Assembly: GCA_949372645.1 (NCBI GenBank)
Contig: CASIAP010000010.1
Span: forward strand, 86,404 to 150,403
DNA length: 64,000 nt
Direction: 5' to 3'
From: Candidatus Poseidoniaceae archaeon
GTDB taxonomy: Archaea; Thermoplasmatota; Poseidoniia; Poseidoniales; Poseidoniaceae
Shown: positions 55,039 to 64,000 of the stretch, in pieces
How positions within the stretch are numbered: the stretch's first letter is position 1
How the letters are laid out: the number at the start of each line of letters is the position of its first letter
The notes under the pieces: generated by a model
Told to the model about the DNA's origin: nothing
Seen by the model: only the letters and a program-made list of their open reading frames with translations
Databases searched by the model: none
Position numbers and translations under genes: made by a program

Positions 55039-55796
55039 GTGATTCAAATTCAAAATCTACCTCACCGGTAAAATCAGAATCGGTATGGGGGGATGCAATC
55101 ACGGGTGAGGACTCTGAACAGGATACAGTTCTGCCTGATTCCAAAGGGTCCGACGTCGACCTTGGGTTTTCAATGCGCATGAATGAGAGCCAACCCGAAT
55201 CGGAAATTCCCCCGTACATCTTCACCGTACGACCAGACACCAAAGGGCCGAGAACCGTCGGAGTTCTTCTCATTATCGGGGCTTTGTTGTTATTCTTCCA
55301 GGCTTATGGGGACGTAGGGTTCCATCAAGCGGAAGACCTTTCCGATGAAGATGTCCAAATGATTTTGGATGTTCCTAATAGCCAAGGAGACGGAACAGAA
55401 GACATTTCGGTAGAACAATATCAGAAGTTTCATGATGCTGCAAGAGATTCTGGCGGATATGCAGTTCGCGGTTATGGGTTGGGTATTGCGAGTATCATGC
55501 TTTTCCTTGGGGGGGGCATGTTGCTTTTTCTCAAGGGCTCAGGTGCAAAAATTGCACTTGGGGGTGCAACGCTTGGCATGGGATCTGGCATCACAGGCAG
55601 TCTTCTTGTCAAAGGAGCGGCTGATGAGCATTTAGTTGGTATTTTATTACTCAATTACGAAATTTATTCCTATCTTTGCGGCGTATGCATGTTCATGTGT
55701 GCCGGAGTTGCTGCTTTACCGCTGATTAATGCCCGGGCCCGTTTGGCGCTTTATCCTGAAAACCGAGTGGTTTTGAAAGCAGACAGTGAAGAATGA
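55035..55796 (+). CDS. Multi-pass membrane hypothetical protein
   Basis: TVGVLLIIGALLLFFQAYG and further Gly-rich hydrophobic segments; overlaps upstream stop (ATGA). Confidence 0.72.
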   Translation: MSDSNSKSTSPVKSESVWGDAITGEDSEQDTVLPDSKGSDVDLGFSMRMNESQPESEIPPYIFTVRPDTKGPRTVGVLLIIGALLLFFQAYGDVGFHQAEDLSDEDVQMILDVPNSQGDGTEDISVEQYQKFHDAARDSGGYAVRGYGLGIASIMLFLGGGMLLFLKGSGAKIALGGATLGMGSGITGSLLVKGAADEHLVGILLLNYEIYSYLCGVCMFMCAGVAALPLINARARLALYPENRVVLKADSEE

Positions 55797-56246
55797 TCAG
55801 TCTGAACTCGGCTGAGGCCATTTTTTGGAAAGGGCTTTTCTCAAATCATCATCGATAACTGCATTCCACCAATCACTGCCTTGCCAAATAGCGTATCGTC
55901 CACGAATGCCGCGAAGGTCAGCTCCAGAAAATTGACAGTTTCTAAAATTCGACAAATTCAATCTCGCCTTTCGAAGGTCAGCATTTCGAAAATCAGAACC
56001 ATCAAAGGCGGATTTCATCAAGTCGATCTGAACCATGGATGCTTTTCGAAAATCAGAGTTTGAAAAATCTCCTTCTGTAAAATCTGCATTGTCTAGAATT
56101 GCTCGACGAAACGTCGACCCTGCATGCCTTCCTTTGCGAAGAATAGCTTCTGTATGATTTTGAAAAGACCAGTCCAACGGTATTGATTCCTCACCATTCG
56201 CCTCACGGGGGTCATTATCGCCCCCCCCTGACATGACCATGTTCAT
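55797..56246 (-). CDS. Pentapeptide-repeat protein
   Basis: AILDNADFTEGDFSNSDFRKASMVQIDLMKSAFDGSDFRNADLRKARLNLSNFRNCQFSGADLRG. Confidence 0.88.
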   Translation of the reverse strand: MNMVMSGGGDNDPREANGEESIPLDWSFQNHTEAILRKGRHAGSTFRRAILDNADFTEGDFSNSDFRKASMVQIDLMKSAFDGSDFRNADLRKARLNLSNFRNCQFSGADLRGIRGRYAIWQGSDWWNAVIDDDLRKALSKKWPQPSSD

Positions 56247-56249
56247 TCC

Positions 56250-56750
56250 TCAATTTGTTGAGCGTTTGTCGAGGTGGGCGCGGCCTTCTGCACTCAAAAC
56301 TGCAAATCGGTTCTTATCCTCATTCCCACTTGGAATGATTAAAAAATTTCGTTCTCGTAACCGGTTAAGGTAAAGCGAGAGATTGCCGGGTGATTCCATT
56401 CCAGCATCTTCAAACAATTGATTAATGACGCGTGGGGGGCTATCTTTGATGCCTTCGACTTCCCTGAGATAATGAATCGCGCCAAGAACTTGGTCAGGCT
56501 TTCTTTTCAAAGAACATGTTTCAACTAACGTGTGGAAAGCACCTCCTCGTTCAGGTAAGCCCGATGCTTTTGCAGCGGCTATGGCAGCCTTCATTGCAGC
56601 ATCACGGGCGACCTTCAAACGGTCAACCATGAGGCCCCAGGAATCATCTTGACGAAGTAATGAAAGCATCTCATCTAATTCTGAAGTCGACCCATCGAGA
56701 TCGATCTCAACATCTCCCGCAGTAACAGAAATCTTAACTGTTCTATCCAA
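56250..56750 (-). CDS. Hypothetical protein with C-terminal winged-helix-like region
   Basis: PDQVLGAIHYLREVEGIKDSPPRVINQLFEDAGMESPGNLSLYLNRLRERNFLII. Confidence 0.6.
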   Translation of the reverse strand: MDRTVKISVTAGDVEIDLDGSTSELDEMLSLLRQDDSWGLMVDRLKVARDAAMKAAIAAAKASGLPERGGAFHTLVETCSLKRKPDQVLGAIHYLREVEGIKDSPPRVINQLFEDAGMESPGNLSLYLNRLRERNFLIIPSGNEDKNRFAVLSAEGRAHLDKRSTN

Positions 56751-56914
56751 TCAAACACCTCAACTTGATTCTTGCATCGGCCTACTGCTCTTAACCCTTT
56801 AGCGACTCTGCATCCAGTGTTCTCTTTGGAATATTTGAACAAAGGCTTGAAAACCCAAGACACATCCCTTTATTCTGTAAGGGGCTTTGTGCCTCAAGCC
56901 TTGAGGCCACTCGA

Positions 56915-59900
56915 ATGAATCAAAATCGGATTTCAACGGTGATCGTGCTTTCACTCCTTATTCTCTCTCAATCCAGCACTCTCTTTTTGGCCAGTGCAAA
57001 CGGGCAAGGAGGGACAATTAATCTCTTCTCAGGCGGCTCTGCCTCACTTTCTCTCTCTTTAACCGCTAACCAACTCGACACAAATCATTCGATCGAAGTT
57101 CCCCGGAACGTGACATTTGAATCGGGCCAATTCACTATTCACGCAATGGATGAATTAGCCACTCCAGGCCAAGTTTCTCTCGACATTGGGCAAGATGGAA
57201 TCACTGAATGGGAATTTAGCGGTCTTGGCTTTGGAGACTTAGGCCATCAAAACACCTTTACCAATAACATGTCTTCACAATCCATTTTTTCGAACGGTTC
57301 CGCACAATCAGCTGAATTTCTATTACCACACGATTCTACAATCAAAAACGCAATAATGAGCACGACATTCACTCCTCAAGTTCCCGCTGGATTGTTCGAA
57401 ATTGATAACCTTTTGACGTATGAAGTTGGAGACCTTGACAACGACACTCGCCACGAAATAGTCGTCAAAGCTAATGTAAACATCTCAGGCATTCCTGTAG
57501 GGCCTGCATTGGGCACTCTTGATTGGAATACAACATCCGGCATCACTCTTTCATCCTGGGTCCCGACATGTGGTGCTGGAGGCGATATCACCGTAGTCGA
57601 TGTGAATGGTGATAATTTTAGCGATGTGATTTCAATTGCCCCCGATAATGATAGCGTATGTTTCCATCAAACAAGCCCAGTAAATGGGACCTTGAGTTCT
57701 GGGATGCCAATTAACCTTTCAGCCGACTTGATATCTGCCAGTGTAGGCGACATCAATGGCGATGGATATGCCGATATCTTATCGATTCATCAAGGTGGAA
57801 TCGTATCTTTACGCCTTTACAATGATAAGTTGAGTACTTTTGATGAGAACAGTACCTTGGTAGTTAATTCGAATGGTACAATTTTTCCAGCCATGTTGGC
57901 AAATCTCTATGCTGGGCATTTGAATGGGACGCTGGGACCTTTCTCAGCAGTCGTGACGGACAATTCAGGTCATTCAAGTCATATTCAATGGGTGAATAAC
58001 GCCCTAACTACGGCAGTGGACACATTCGATGGACTTGGTTCTGAAGTGATTGGAGGTGACATTGATCAAGATGGCGACATCGACTTTTTGTCCTCAACTC
58101 AGCTAGGTGTCGTCATTGCTGAAAATACAGGATCGACCTGGACGACAACTACAGTGATTGCATCACTGAATCTTGTTAATGGCACAATTGCAGACTATAA
58201 CGGCGATGGCAACCTTTCTCTCATCGCCCCCCAATTCGCTTCGAGTGATGGAAGTTCTCAAACTCTGGAAGGAAACCTTACTCTGTATAATATTACGACT
58301 ACTTCTATCTCAGTGACCCAAACAATTCTCGAACCATGGTCGCACCCAACCAATTCAATATTTGCAGACATAGATGCTGATGGCCTACCGGAACACATTG
58401 TTTCTGCTGGTGAAGGAAACACCTTTGGTTTGTTTATTGGATCATGGAATTCAATCGGCATGGACATAGACCAAAACGGTCAAAATGATTTATTCGCATC
58501 TGGGTATGCCGGAAATGGGCAGAATGGGACCCCCCCCCTTCAATTTCAAGATCCGAATGGAGAACTAAAGAATCTCCTCTCCCCATTGACTTTCAATCCC
58601 TCGTATACATTACACAGTTTCGGCATCAAAATGAACCATTTCGCCTATGATTTTACCAGTTCAGGATATGGTGACTTCAATATTACGAGCATGGACATTG
58701 GGTATGACTTTGCATTCCTTGTTGAAAGCAATCTCTTTGGAGGAGTTATTGCCGATGCCATCAATCAACAGCAAACAGCAGGGAATGGAGTAATTAGTAT
58801 TGTCTTGCCATTCCTCTCAACGAAAAGTGGTACATTGCCAATTTCTAATCTCCAAGCAGATTATATTCCCGGCGCGCCGAATTTGGATTCACTACCAGAC
58901 CCTATCTTGAAAATAGACTCACTTACTTCCGAGGCCCTTGTGTTCTCATGGCAAGATGAAACTGATTTCGGAATAGAGTTGATTTCCTTTGAAATCTTCA
59001 AAGCGAATGGTAGTGACCCGTTTGATCTCAATACCCCCTCCACTATCTCTCTGTTTAATTCATCATTAGATGCCGATATTTCCCCCGGGCAGATGTATCG
59101 CTACGCCGTTCGCTCGCTGCATTCATATGGAGTGAGGGGCAATCTCTCTGCAACCCTTTCAATCACCGTACCCTTCCCTTCCCCCCCTCTAGCGGTTCAA
59201 GGCCTCAATGTCATCGATACTGCAAATGATAATGGCAGTTCGCTTAGTGTCACATGGAATGCTTCACTCGACTCTATTTCAGGATACAACCTTTTTGTCA
59301 ACACTGAGGAAATCACGACACTCCAATCTTTGACTTCAGTTGCTACCTTTGCACCGTTCACAAATCAACTCACCACGAATATTACTGTGGATGGTAATGG
59401 AAATACATTGGTTGATCGGACCGATTACTGGGTCGCTGTCGTGGCCTACGATTCCTTCGGAAACCTCTCAACAAACTTCTCCTCCTTTGGACCAGTACAA
59501 TCACAAAACAATTCTCTCCGATCAAGCGTTATTACCTTTGAAATGTCTTCAAGCGGATTTTTGAACGCGAGTTGGTTTGAACTGAGCGCATTGGATTCTT
59601 TAACCCTGAACCTCACTCTTTCGAGCGCAGGAGAAGGTATCCCGTCTCAAGATTTAATCCTCCATTTCATTGCTCTCGATTATGATCATACCCTCACTGG
59701 TACGACTGATGGAAATGGTGTTTGGTCTGCTGTCCAAGTCGAAGACTTGACGGATTTATCAGCAACTTTTTCTGACTTTATAGGCACCGTTTCTATTGTA
59801 GCGGAATACAGTGGAACAACCGGCACTCCTACTCTTCAGCCAACAGAGATGAGCACTGCGACCTTGAATGGAATGGGCGTCTTGCGCGCAACAACATCCA

Positions 59901-61186
59901 CCTCTTCAGAATCGATTGAACTCGACGAATCCCAACAATTCTCGATTGCTGCATCCATTACTCCCGAACTCCCTACACAGATCGCGCGACTTGCTAACGT
60001 TGTATATGATTGGGAACTTTTGAATTCAGCAGGAACTCTCTCGGACTCCGGTACTGTCGAAATTAAAGGCGGAGAAATCACACTTGACGGAACCGCCTCT
60101 TCAGGCGACGAGCTGACGTTCTGGCCTTCAGCTAACCAACCATGGTTTTCACCAACACCAGATACGTTTAGTTTCACTTTCCACAACTCTTTGAGTAATG
60201 AAACGGGTAACGAAACCGGTAATGAAACGGGTAATGAAACGGGTAATGAAACCAATCAACCAACATTCCCAGATGTGACGCTTGCTGGTTCCCTTTCTTG
60301 CCAAGTAATAACGTATGCATGGGAGCAAAACTCTTCCGACGCACCGTTGACATGCACCATCACCAACCCAAATCCCTTTGAGGTTCAAATTGCCTTTAGC
60401 TGGGCAGTCATTCCGGCTACACCTCCGCCACTTTCTTTTGAGCCCGACCCTCTGCCCAGTTCGGGGCCAATCCTTACAATGAACGCCAATGAAACGCTCG
60501 AGGTCACGTTTACTCCAATACGAAACGGCCCATCCGATGGATTGTTCCCAGGTCTACAAGGAGTCGGTTATGTGTTAACACTCACTTGCATGGATGACGG
60601 CACAGATCGCTGCTCAGCAATGACGACGCCTTCCGCCACAACCGAGGGTGAAATCCAATGGACGCTTGCAGCCCAACTGGAAGTGGATGAGCCAATTGAC
60701 ACCGATCCTACAGAAACCAAGGGTGGTTCTGGCGCACTGATTGGTGGAATCATTGCGGTACTGGTTCTTGGCGGCTTAGGTGCCGCCTTTGTCTTACTAC
60801 GAACTCGAACAGATGAAGACGATTGGTCTGAACAATTTGATGATGAACAAGAATTCGAAGACGACAGCACCCCCGCTCCAATTACTAAACCAAATCGCAG
60901 TTTAGATGAAATCAAATCGGAAGGTGGTCAGATTTCGGACGAAGAACCTCCCGAAGAACGTCGCTCTTCACTCTTTGATGAAGTTGATGGCCGTGGTGAA
61001 ATCGAAGACTTTGACACTCATGAAGATGAGATTGAAGAAGTTGAAGCAGAAGTTGAACAAGAATCAGCGTCTGAAGGCGATGGAATAACGGTCGATGAAG
61101 AAGGAACTGAATGGTGGGAAGACGAAGAGGGCGTTTGGTGGTACCGTGAAGACGGTTGGGAAGATTGGGCAGTCTGGGAAGATTAA
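56915..61186 (+). CDS. Large exported protein (1423 aa): FG-GAP/VCBS-like and FN3-like repeats, sequon-rich stalk, TM, acidic Trp-rich cytoplasmic tail
   Basis: Signal peptide; DINGDGYADILSIHQGG, DIDQDGDIDFLSSTQLG repeats; TM GSGALIGGIIAVLVLGGLGAAFVLLRTR; tail EGTEWWEDEEGVWWYREDGWEDWAVWED. Confidence 0.88.
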   Translation: MNQNRISTVIVLSLLILSQSSTLFLASANGQGGTINLFSGGSASLSLSLTANQLDTNHSIEVPRNVTFESGQFTIHAMDELATPGQVSLDIGQDGITEWEFSGLGFGDLGHQNTFTNNMSSQSIFSNGSAQSAEFLLPHDSTIKNAIMSTTFTPQVPAGLFEIDNLLTYEVGDLDNDTRHEIVVKANVNISGIPVGPALGTLDWNTTSGITLSSWVPTCGAGGDITVVDVNGDNFSDVISIAPDNDSVCFHQTSPVNGTLSSGMPINLSADLISASVGDINGDGYADILSIHQGGIVSLRLYNDKLSTFDENSTLVVNSNGTIFPAMLANLYAGHLNGTLGPFSAVVTDNSGHSSHIQWVNNALTTAVDTFDGLGSEVIGGDIDQDGDIDFLSSTQLGVVIAENTGSTWTTTTVIASLNLVNGTIADYNGDGNLSLIAPQFASSDGSSQTLEGNLTLYNITTTSISVTQTILEPWSHPTNSIFADIDADGLPEHIVSAGEGNTFGLFIGSWNSIGMDIDQNGQNDLFASGYAGNGQNGTPPLQFQDPNGELKNLLSPLTFNPSYTLHSFGIKMNHFAYDFTSSGYGDFNITSMDIGYDFAFLVESNLFGGVIADAINQQQTAGNGVISIVLPFLSTKSGTLPISNLQADYIPGAPNLDSLPDPILKIDSLTSEALVFSWQDETDFGIELISFEIFKANGSDPFDLNTPSTISLFNSSLDADISPGQMYRYAVRSLHSYGVRGNLSATLSITVPFPSPPLAVQGLNVIDTANDNGSSLSVTWNASLDSISGYNLFVNTEEITTLQSLTSVATFAPFTNQLTTNITVDGNGNTLVDRTDYWVAVVAYDSFGNLSTNFSSFGPVQSQNNSLRSSVITFEMSSSGFLNASWFELSALDSLTLNLTLSSAGEGIPSQDLILHFIALDYDHTLTGTTDGNGVWSAVQVEDLTDLSATFSDFIGTVSIVAEYSGTTGTPTLQPTEMSTATLNGMGVLRATTSTSSESIELDESQQFSIAASITPELPTQIARLANVVYDWELLNSAGTLSDSGTVEIKGGEITLDGTASSGDELTFWPSANQPWFSPTPDTFSFTFHNSLSNETGNETGNETGNETGNETNQPTFPDVTLAGSLSCQVITYAWEQNSSDAPLTCTITNPNPFEVQIAFSWAVIPATPPPLSFEPDPLPSSGPILTMNANETLEVTFTPIRNGPSDGLFPGLQGVGYVLTLTCMDDGTDRCSAMTTPSATTEGEIQWTLAAQLEVDEPIDTDPTETKGGSGALIGGIIAVLVLGGLGAAFVLLRTRTDEDDWSEQFDDEQEFEDDSTPAPITKPNRSLDEIKSEGGQISDEEPPEERRSSLFDEVDGRGEIEDFDTHEDEIEEVEAEVEQESASEGDGITVDEEGTEWWEDEEGVWWYREDGWEDWAVWED
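60197..60253 (+). repeat. 12-bp tandem repeat encoding (NETG)5
   Basis: aatgaaacgggt x5 with silent variation. Confidence 0.9.
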
Positions 61187-61241
61187 CCCTACCGCATGAC
61201 TTTTCATTGACTGGCATCACGCTCAATTAAGGGGGCATGAC

Positions 61242-62012
61242 ATGGAACACGAATTCAAAGGATATGCTCTGGTTCTTCAAGACGGTGCAGACCCTCGAAC
61301 AACAGGTGGCGTTGCTGTTGCTGGATTTACAACAGCGGGTATGGTTGGCGTGATTGCCGCATCCCATATCATTCAAACACTCAAGCTCAAGCAATTAGGT
61401 ACGGTGCTAAATGCAACATTCCCCGCAGTGGCCCTGATTCACAATGAGGTGCCAAAGCACCCGGTTCGAGTGTACCAAGGTGATGGCATTGGCGTATTCA
61501 CCTCAGAAATACAATTCAAAGATGAACAAGACATCATGTTTGCATCTACTGTTTTGGAATGGTTCACACGTGGTGGTTTTGACCGACTCATTATCATCGA
61601 TGGACTGGTTCAATCCAGTAAGGATGCCTCCTCTGGTAATTTGTTCGGTGTCGGCTCGTCGCAATTGGCACGAGACCGTCTTCACCGCGCTGGTATCGAG
61701 CCAATCCAGCAAGGTATTGTTGCCGGTATTACTGGCTTTCTTCTTGGAGAAGGCGATCGTCTTGGAATCGATGTGACCGCTTTACTCGCAGAGGCCAGTC
61801 CAATGTACCCAGATGCACGAGCCGCTGCTTTAGCGGTTGAAGCCGTTGCCGAGTTGACAGGTATTGAAATCCCTCTTAGTGAATTGCTTGAAAATGCTCA
61901 AGATATTGAAGACAGTGTTCGAGAAGTCATTGAAAACACTCAGACACTCTTGCCGGGGCCTGAAACTCAAACGTTCACATCAGAACAAGATACTGACCCT
62001 TCATTCGGCTAA
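61242..62012 (+). CDS. PAC2-family protein (second paralog)
   Basis: VAGFTTAGMVGVIAASHIIQTLKLKQLGTVLNATFPAVALIHNEVPKHPVRVY ... LLAEASPMYPDARAAALAVEAVAEL. Confidence 0.88.
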   Translation: MEHEFKGYALVLQDGADPRTTGGVAVAGFTTAGMVGVIAASHIIQTLKLKQLGTVLNATFPAVALIHNEVPKHPVRVYQGDGIGVFTSEIQFKDEQDIMFASTVLEWFTRGGFDRLIIIDGLVQSSKDASSGNLFGVGSSQLARDRLHRAGIEPIQQGIVAGITGFLLGEGDRLGIDVTALLAEASPMYPDARAAALAVEAVAELTGIEIPLSELLENAQDIEDSVREVIENTQTLLPGPETQTFTSEQDTDPSFG

Positions 62013-63365
62013 AGGGGAATTCTTCCTCACGTGTTGCAAAACCGTTTCGAACGGAGCATCTGTAACCAGTAACGGTTCCAAATCTGGCAATCGTGCAGCA
62101 CAGTGCCCATCTGCGAGAATACTTGCAATTAATTTCTCAAGTTTCGGCGCCCCACCGATACCAGCCCAACGCGGTAATGAATCCAGATTCAGCAGCAAAT
62201 GTTCACGGCTCATGAGGTCAGCTGCTTCGGAAATATACCGTACACTGCGCCTTAGTTCTCGAGTTGAATATTCAACATCATCGGCACTCCATTCGAGCCC
62301 TGCCGTTTTCATTCCTTCAATTTCTTCCGGTGAAGCTTGGCACAGTTCAAGCACCTTTTCTTCAGTCATACGACTTGCAACATCTTTGTCCCACAAAGGC
62401 CCAACCCATAACGGGCCGCTTGCACGCTTGACTTGTTCTGGAGTTGGATGTCGAACAAATCTGTACGGTACATCCTCTTCTCGAACTCTCCATCCGATCA
62501 TGTCACCAATTTTACTCGCCTTTTCCCGACTTGTTTTGACTAAACAAGAAATTCGAACATGGTGGCCATCAAAGAGGGCCATCAACGGTGTAATGGATTT
62601 GTCCAAGCGTGCAGCACTGGTGGCAACCGTTGCAAGAAGCAGACGTACAGCATCATCATGTGCATAGACATCGACGATTCCTTTCGCTCCATACCGTCGA
62701 GCTTGACTGGATGCAGATGAACCGGTGAGGGCTGCAGTATCTGTTGCTGTGATTTCCAAAACGCCAGTTCTGGACAACCCTTGGAGGGCAGCGTCAAGAA
62801 ATTGAACTGGTGAGCCGAAAGGGTCGAGGTCAATCCATTGATATCCGTTTTCCATCATTGCAATACGTGCATCGATGTTTCGAAAATCCAATCCATTGAC
62901 AAAACGTTGCTCTGAATTCTTTCCGTAACGGTCATCTTCAGGCTCATGTTCAATGTTTTGAACTGGTGGGTGTGTCGAATGTGATATTTTGGCCCAGTCT
63001 AACGCAAACTGATCTAAATCGTTAGCCGTTATTCTCAAACGTTGTTGAACATGAGCAGGGATTTCATTCCTCCATCGACGAATTCGAACCCCAGTTGCAC
63101 ACAATGCATCTAATGCCCGAATCGTTTGGTCGGGACGTACTAACCAATCATGCTCAAGTGCGTCGTTGAGTAACAGTATGCTACGGGTTCGGGCTGGAGC
63201 CATAGCTGGATTGAGAAAACCGGGGCCAGTCCTTTTTGCTGGCCCTCTTGGCATATGCGTTGGACGAGTTTGTTCAGCCAACAAGTGTACCAAAGTTCGG
63301 CCTTCAAGCCATATTTGGCCAGGCCAACCATCTGGGCCTAAGTCCCCATTTGCGCCTTCGGCCAT
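62001..63365 (-). CDS. trm1: tRNA (guanine26-N2)-dimethyltransferase
   Basis: GPGFLNPAMAPARTRSILLLNDAL, ALDALCATGVRIRRWRNE, WIDLDPFGSPVQFLDAALQGLSRTGVLEITATDTAAL. Confidence 0.93.
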   Translation of the reverse strand: MAEGANGDLGPDGWPGQIWLEGRTLVHLLAEQTRPTHMPRGPAKRTGPGFLNPAMAPARTRSILLLNDALEHDWLVRPDQTIRALDALCATGVRIRRWRNEIPAHVQQRLRITANDLDQFALDWAKISHSTHPPVQNIEHEPEDDRYGKNSEQRFVNGLDFRNIDARIAMMENGYQWIDLDPFGSPVQFLDAALQGLSRTGVLEITATDTAALTGSSASSQARRYGAKGIVDVYAHDDAVRLLLATVATSAARLDKSITPLMALFDGHHVRISCLVKTSREKASKIGDMIGWRVREEDVPYRFVRHPTPEQVKRASGPLWVGPLWDKDVASRMTEEKVLELCQASPEEIEGMKTAGLEWSADDVEYSTRELRRSVRYISEAADLMSREHLLLNLDSLPRWAGIGGAPKLEKLIASILADGHCAARLPDLEPLLVTDAPFETVLQHVRKNSPLAE

Positions 63366-63499
63366 GTGGGTGGGTTGAACTGCTCATTCAAGACCGCACC
63401 GCTTGTTTAGTACGGCGTTGTGCAAATGGTTCCATTCTTGCACTTTAGTGTTGTAAACTACACCAACTGTTATGTGCTATGAGAATCGGTTGAGACTTT

Positions 63500-64000
63500 A
63501 TGTCAATGATGACGACTAAAACGATGCTTGCTGCAGGACTTGTATGCTTACTTCTGAGCGGTGGGCTTTCCGTGCTCTCTACAGGTGCCGTAGAAGACGC
63601 AGTAATTGAAGCAACAAAGACCACACCATTAGATAACATTTGTTCCGACGATGATTGTACAGAATTTGAAGAAGACTGGGTGACCTCGACAACTGACCGA
63701 GACTTCTATGGATGGACGGTAACCAATGCAGCAGAAGTTGCAAACGGTAGTGCCCCAACTCATAAAATGATTGGACCGGTCACCTACACCATCACTTCTG
63801 ACCGAACCTTTACTTCTCACAATTCAACCGCTGGAACAGTCACCTATCATGAGAACACATCCTATGCATGCTCTGTTGATACTGATACTCCTTGTGACGT
63901 TCAAATCACACAACTCAACATCGGTTTCACCCCTCAAGTTATTGGAGCAACCGGACTTGCTATTGATGGAATCATGGAATTGACCAAAGTTGGCTTCTCA
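63500..64000 (+). CDS. N-terminus of an exported CD36/LIMP-2-like protein, truncated by window end
   Basis: Open frame from ATG 63500 to window end: MSMMTTKTMLAAGLVCLLLSGGLSVLSTGAVED...FEEDWVTSTTDRDFYGWTVTNAAEVANGSAPTHKMIGPVTYTITSDRTFTSHNSTAGTVTYHENTSYACSVDTDTPCDVQITQLNIGFTPQVIGATG. Confidence 0.6.
   Translation, partial: MSMMTTKTMLAAGLVCLLLSGGLSVLSTGAVEDAVIEATKTTPLDNICSDDDCTEFEEDWVTSTTDRDFYGWTVTNAAEVANGSAPTHKMIGPVTYTITSDRTFTSHNSTAGTVTYHENTSYACSVDTDTPCDVQITQLNIGFTPQVIGATGLAIDGIMELTKVGFS

Overview
Gene-dense archaeal chromosomal window. It carries a group II chaperonin, archaeal DnaG, the L18e-L13-S9-RpoN cluster, a PINc/KH ATPase, Trm1 and two PAC2 proteins. Gene content and very large secreted, Asp-rich proteins suggest a marine Thermoplasmatota / Marine Group II (Poseidoniales)-like genome; this lineage call is inference. 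I read three tRNA genes: Cys-GCA, Pro-GGG and Arg-GCG. Housekeeping genes include purH, purN, a mobA-like gene, dnaG, ligA (NAD+-type), a class I aminotransferase and a DEDDh exonuclease. They are interspersed with giant exported proteins: TSP3/calcium-binding repeats, a (GQ)40-(GQQ)18 low-complexity tract, beta-helix-like, PKD and FG-GAP/FN3-like proteins. Main items for follow-up: (i) a window-truncated exported protein at the 3' edge, missed by the ORF track, that resembles the CD36/LIMP-2 ectodomain; (ii) a putative compact restriction-modification pair (TSPPF methyltransferase plus a convergent 157-aa PD-(D/E)xK-like ORF); (iii) a three-gene exported/membrane cluster with unusual CxCH and CxxxCH motifs; (iv) two neighbouring TSP3 surface-protein genes with similar promoter regions, leader hairpins and a strong UUCG hairpin; (v) a frameshifted PQQ-type sugar dehydrogenase. 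No CRISPR array, rRNA or transposon was found.
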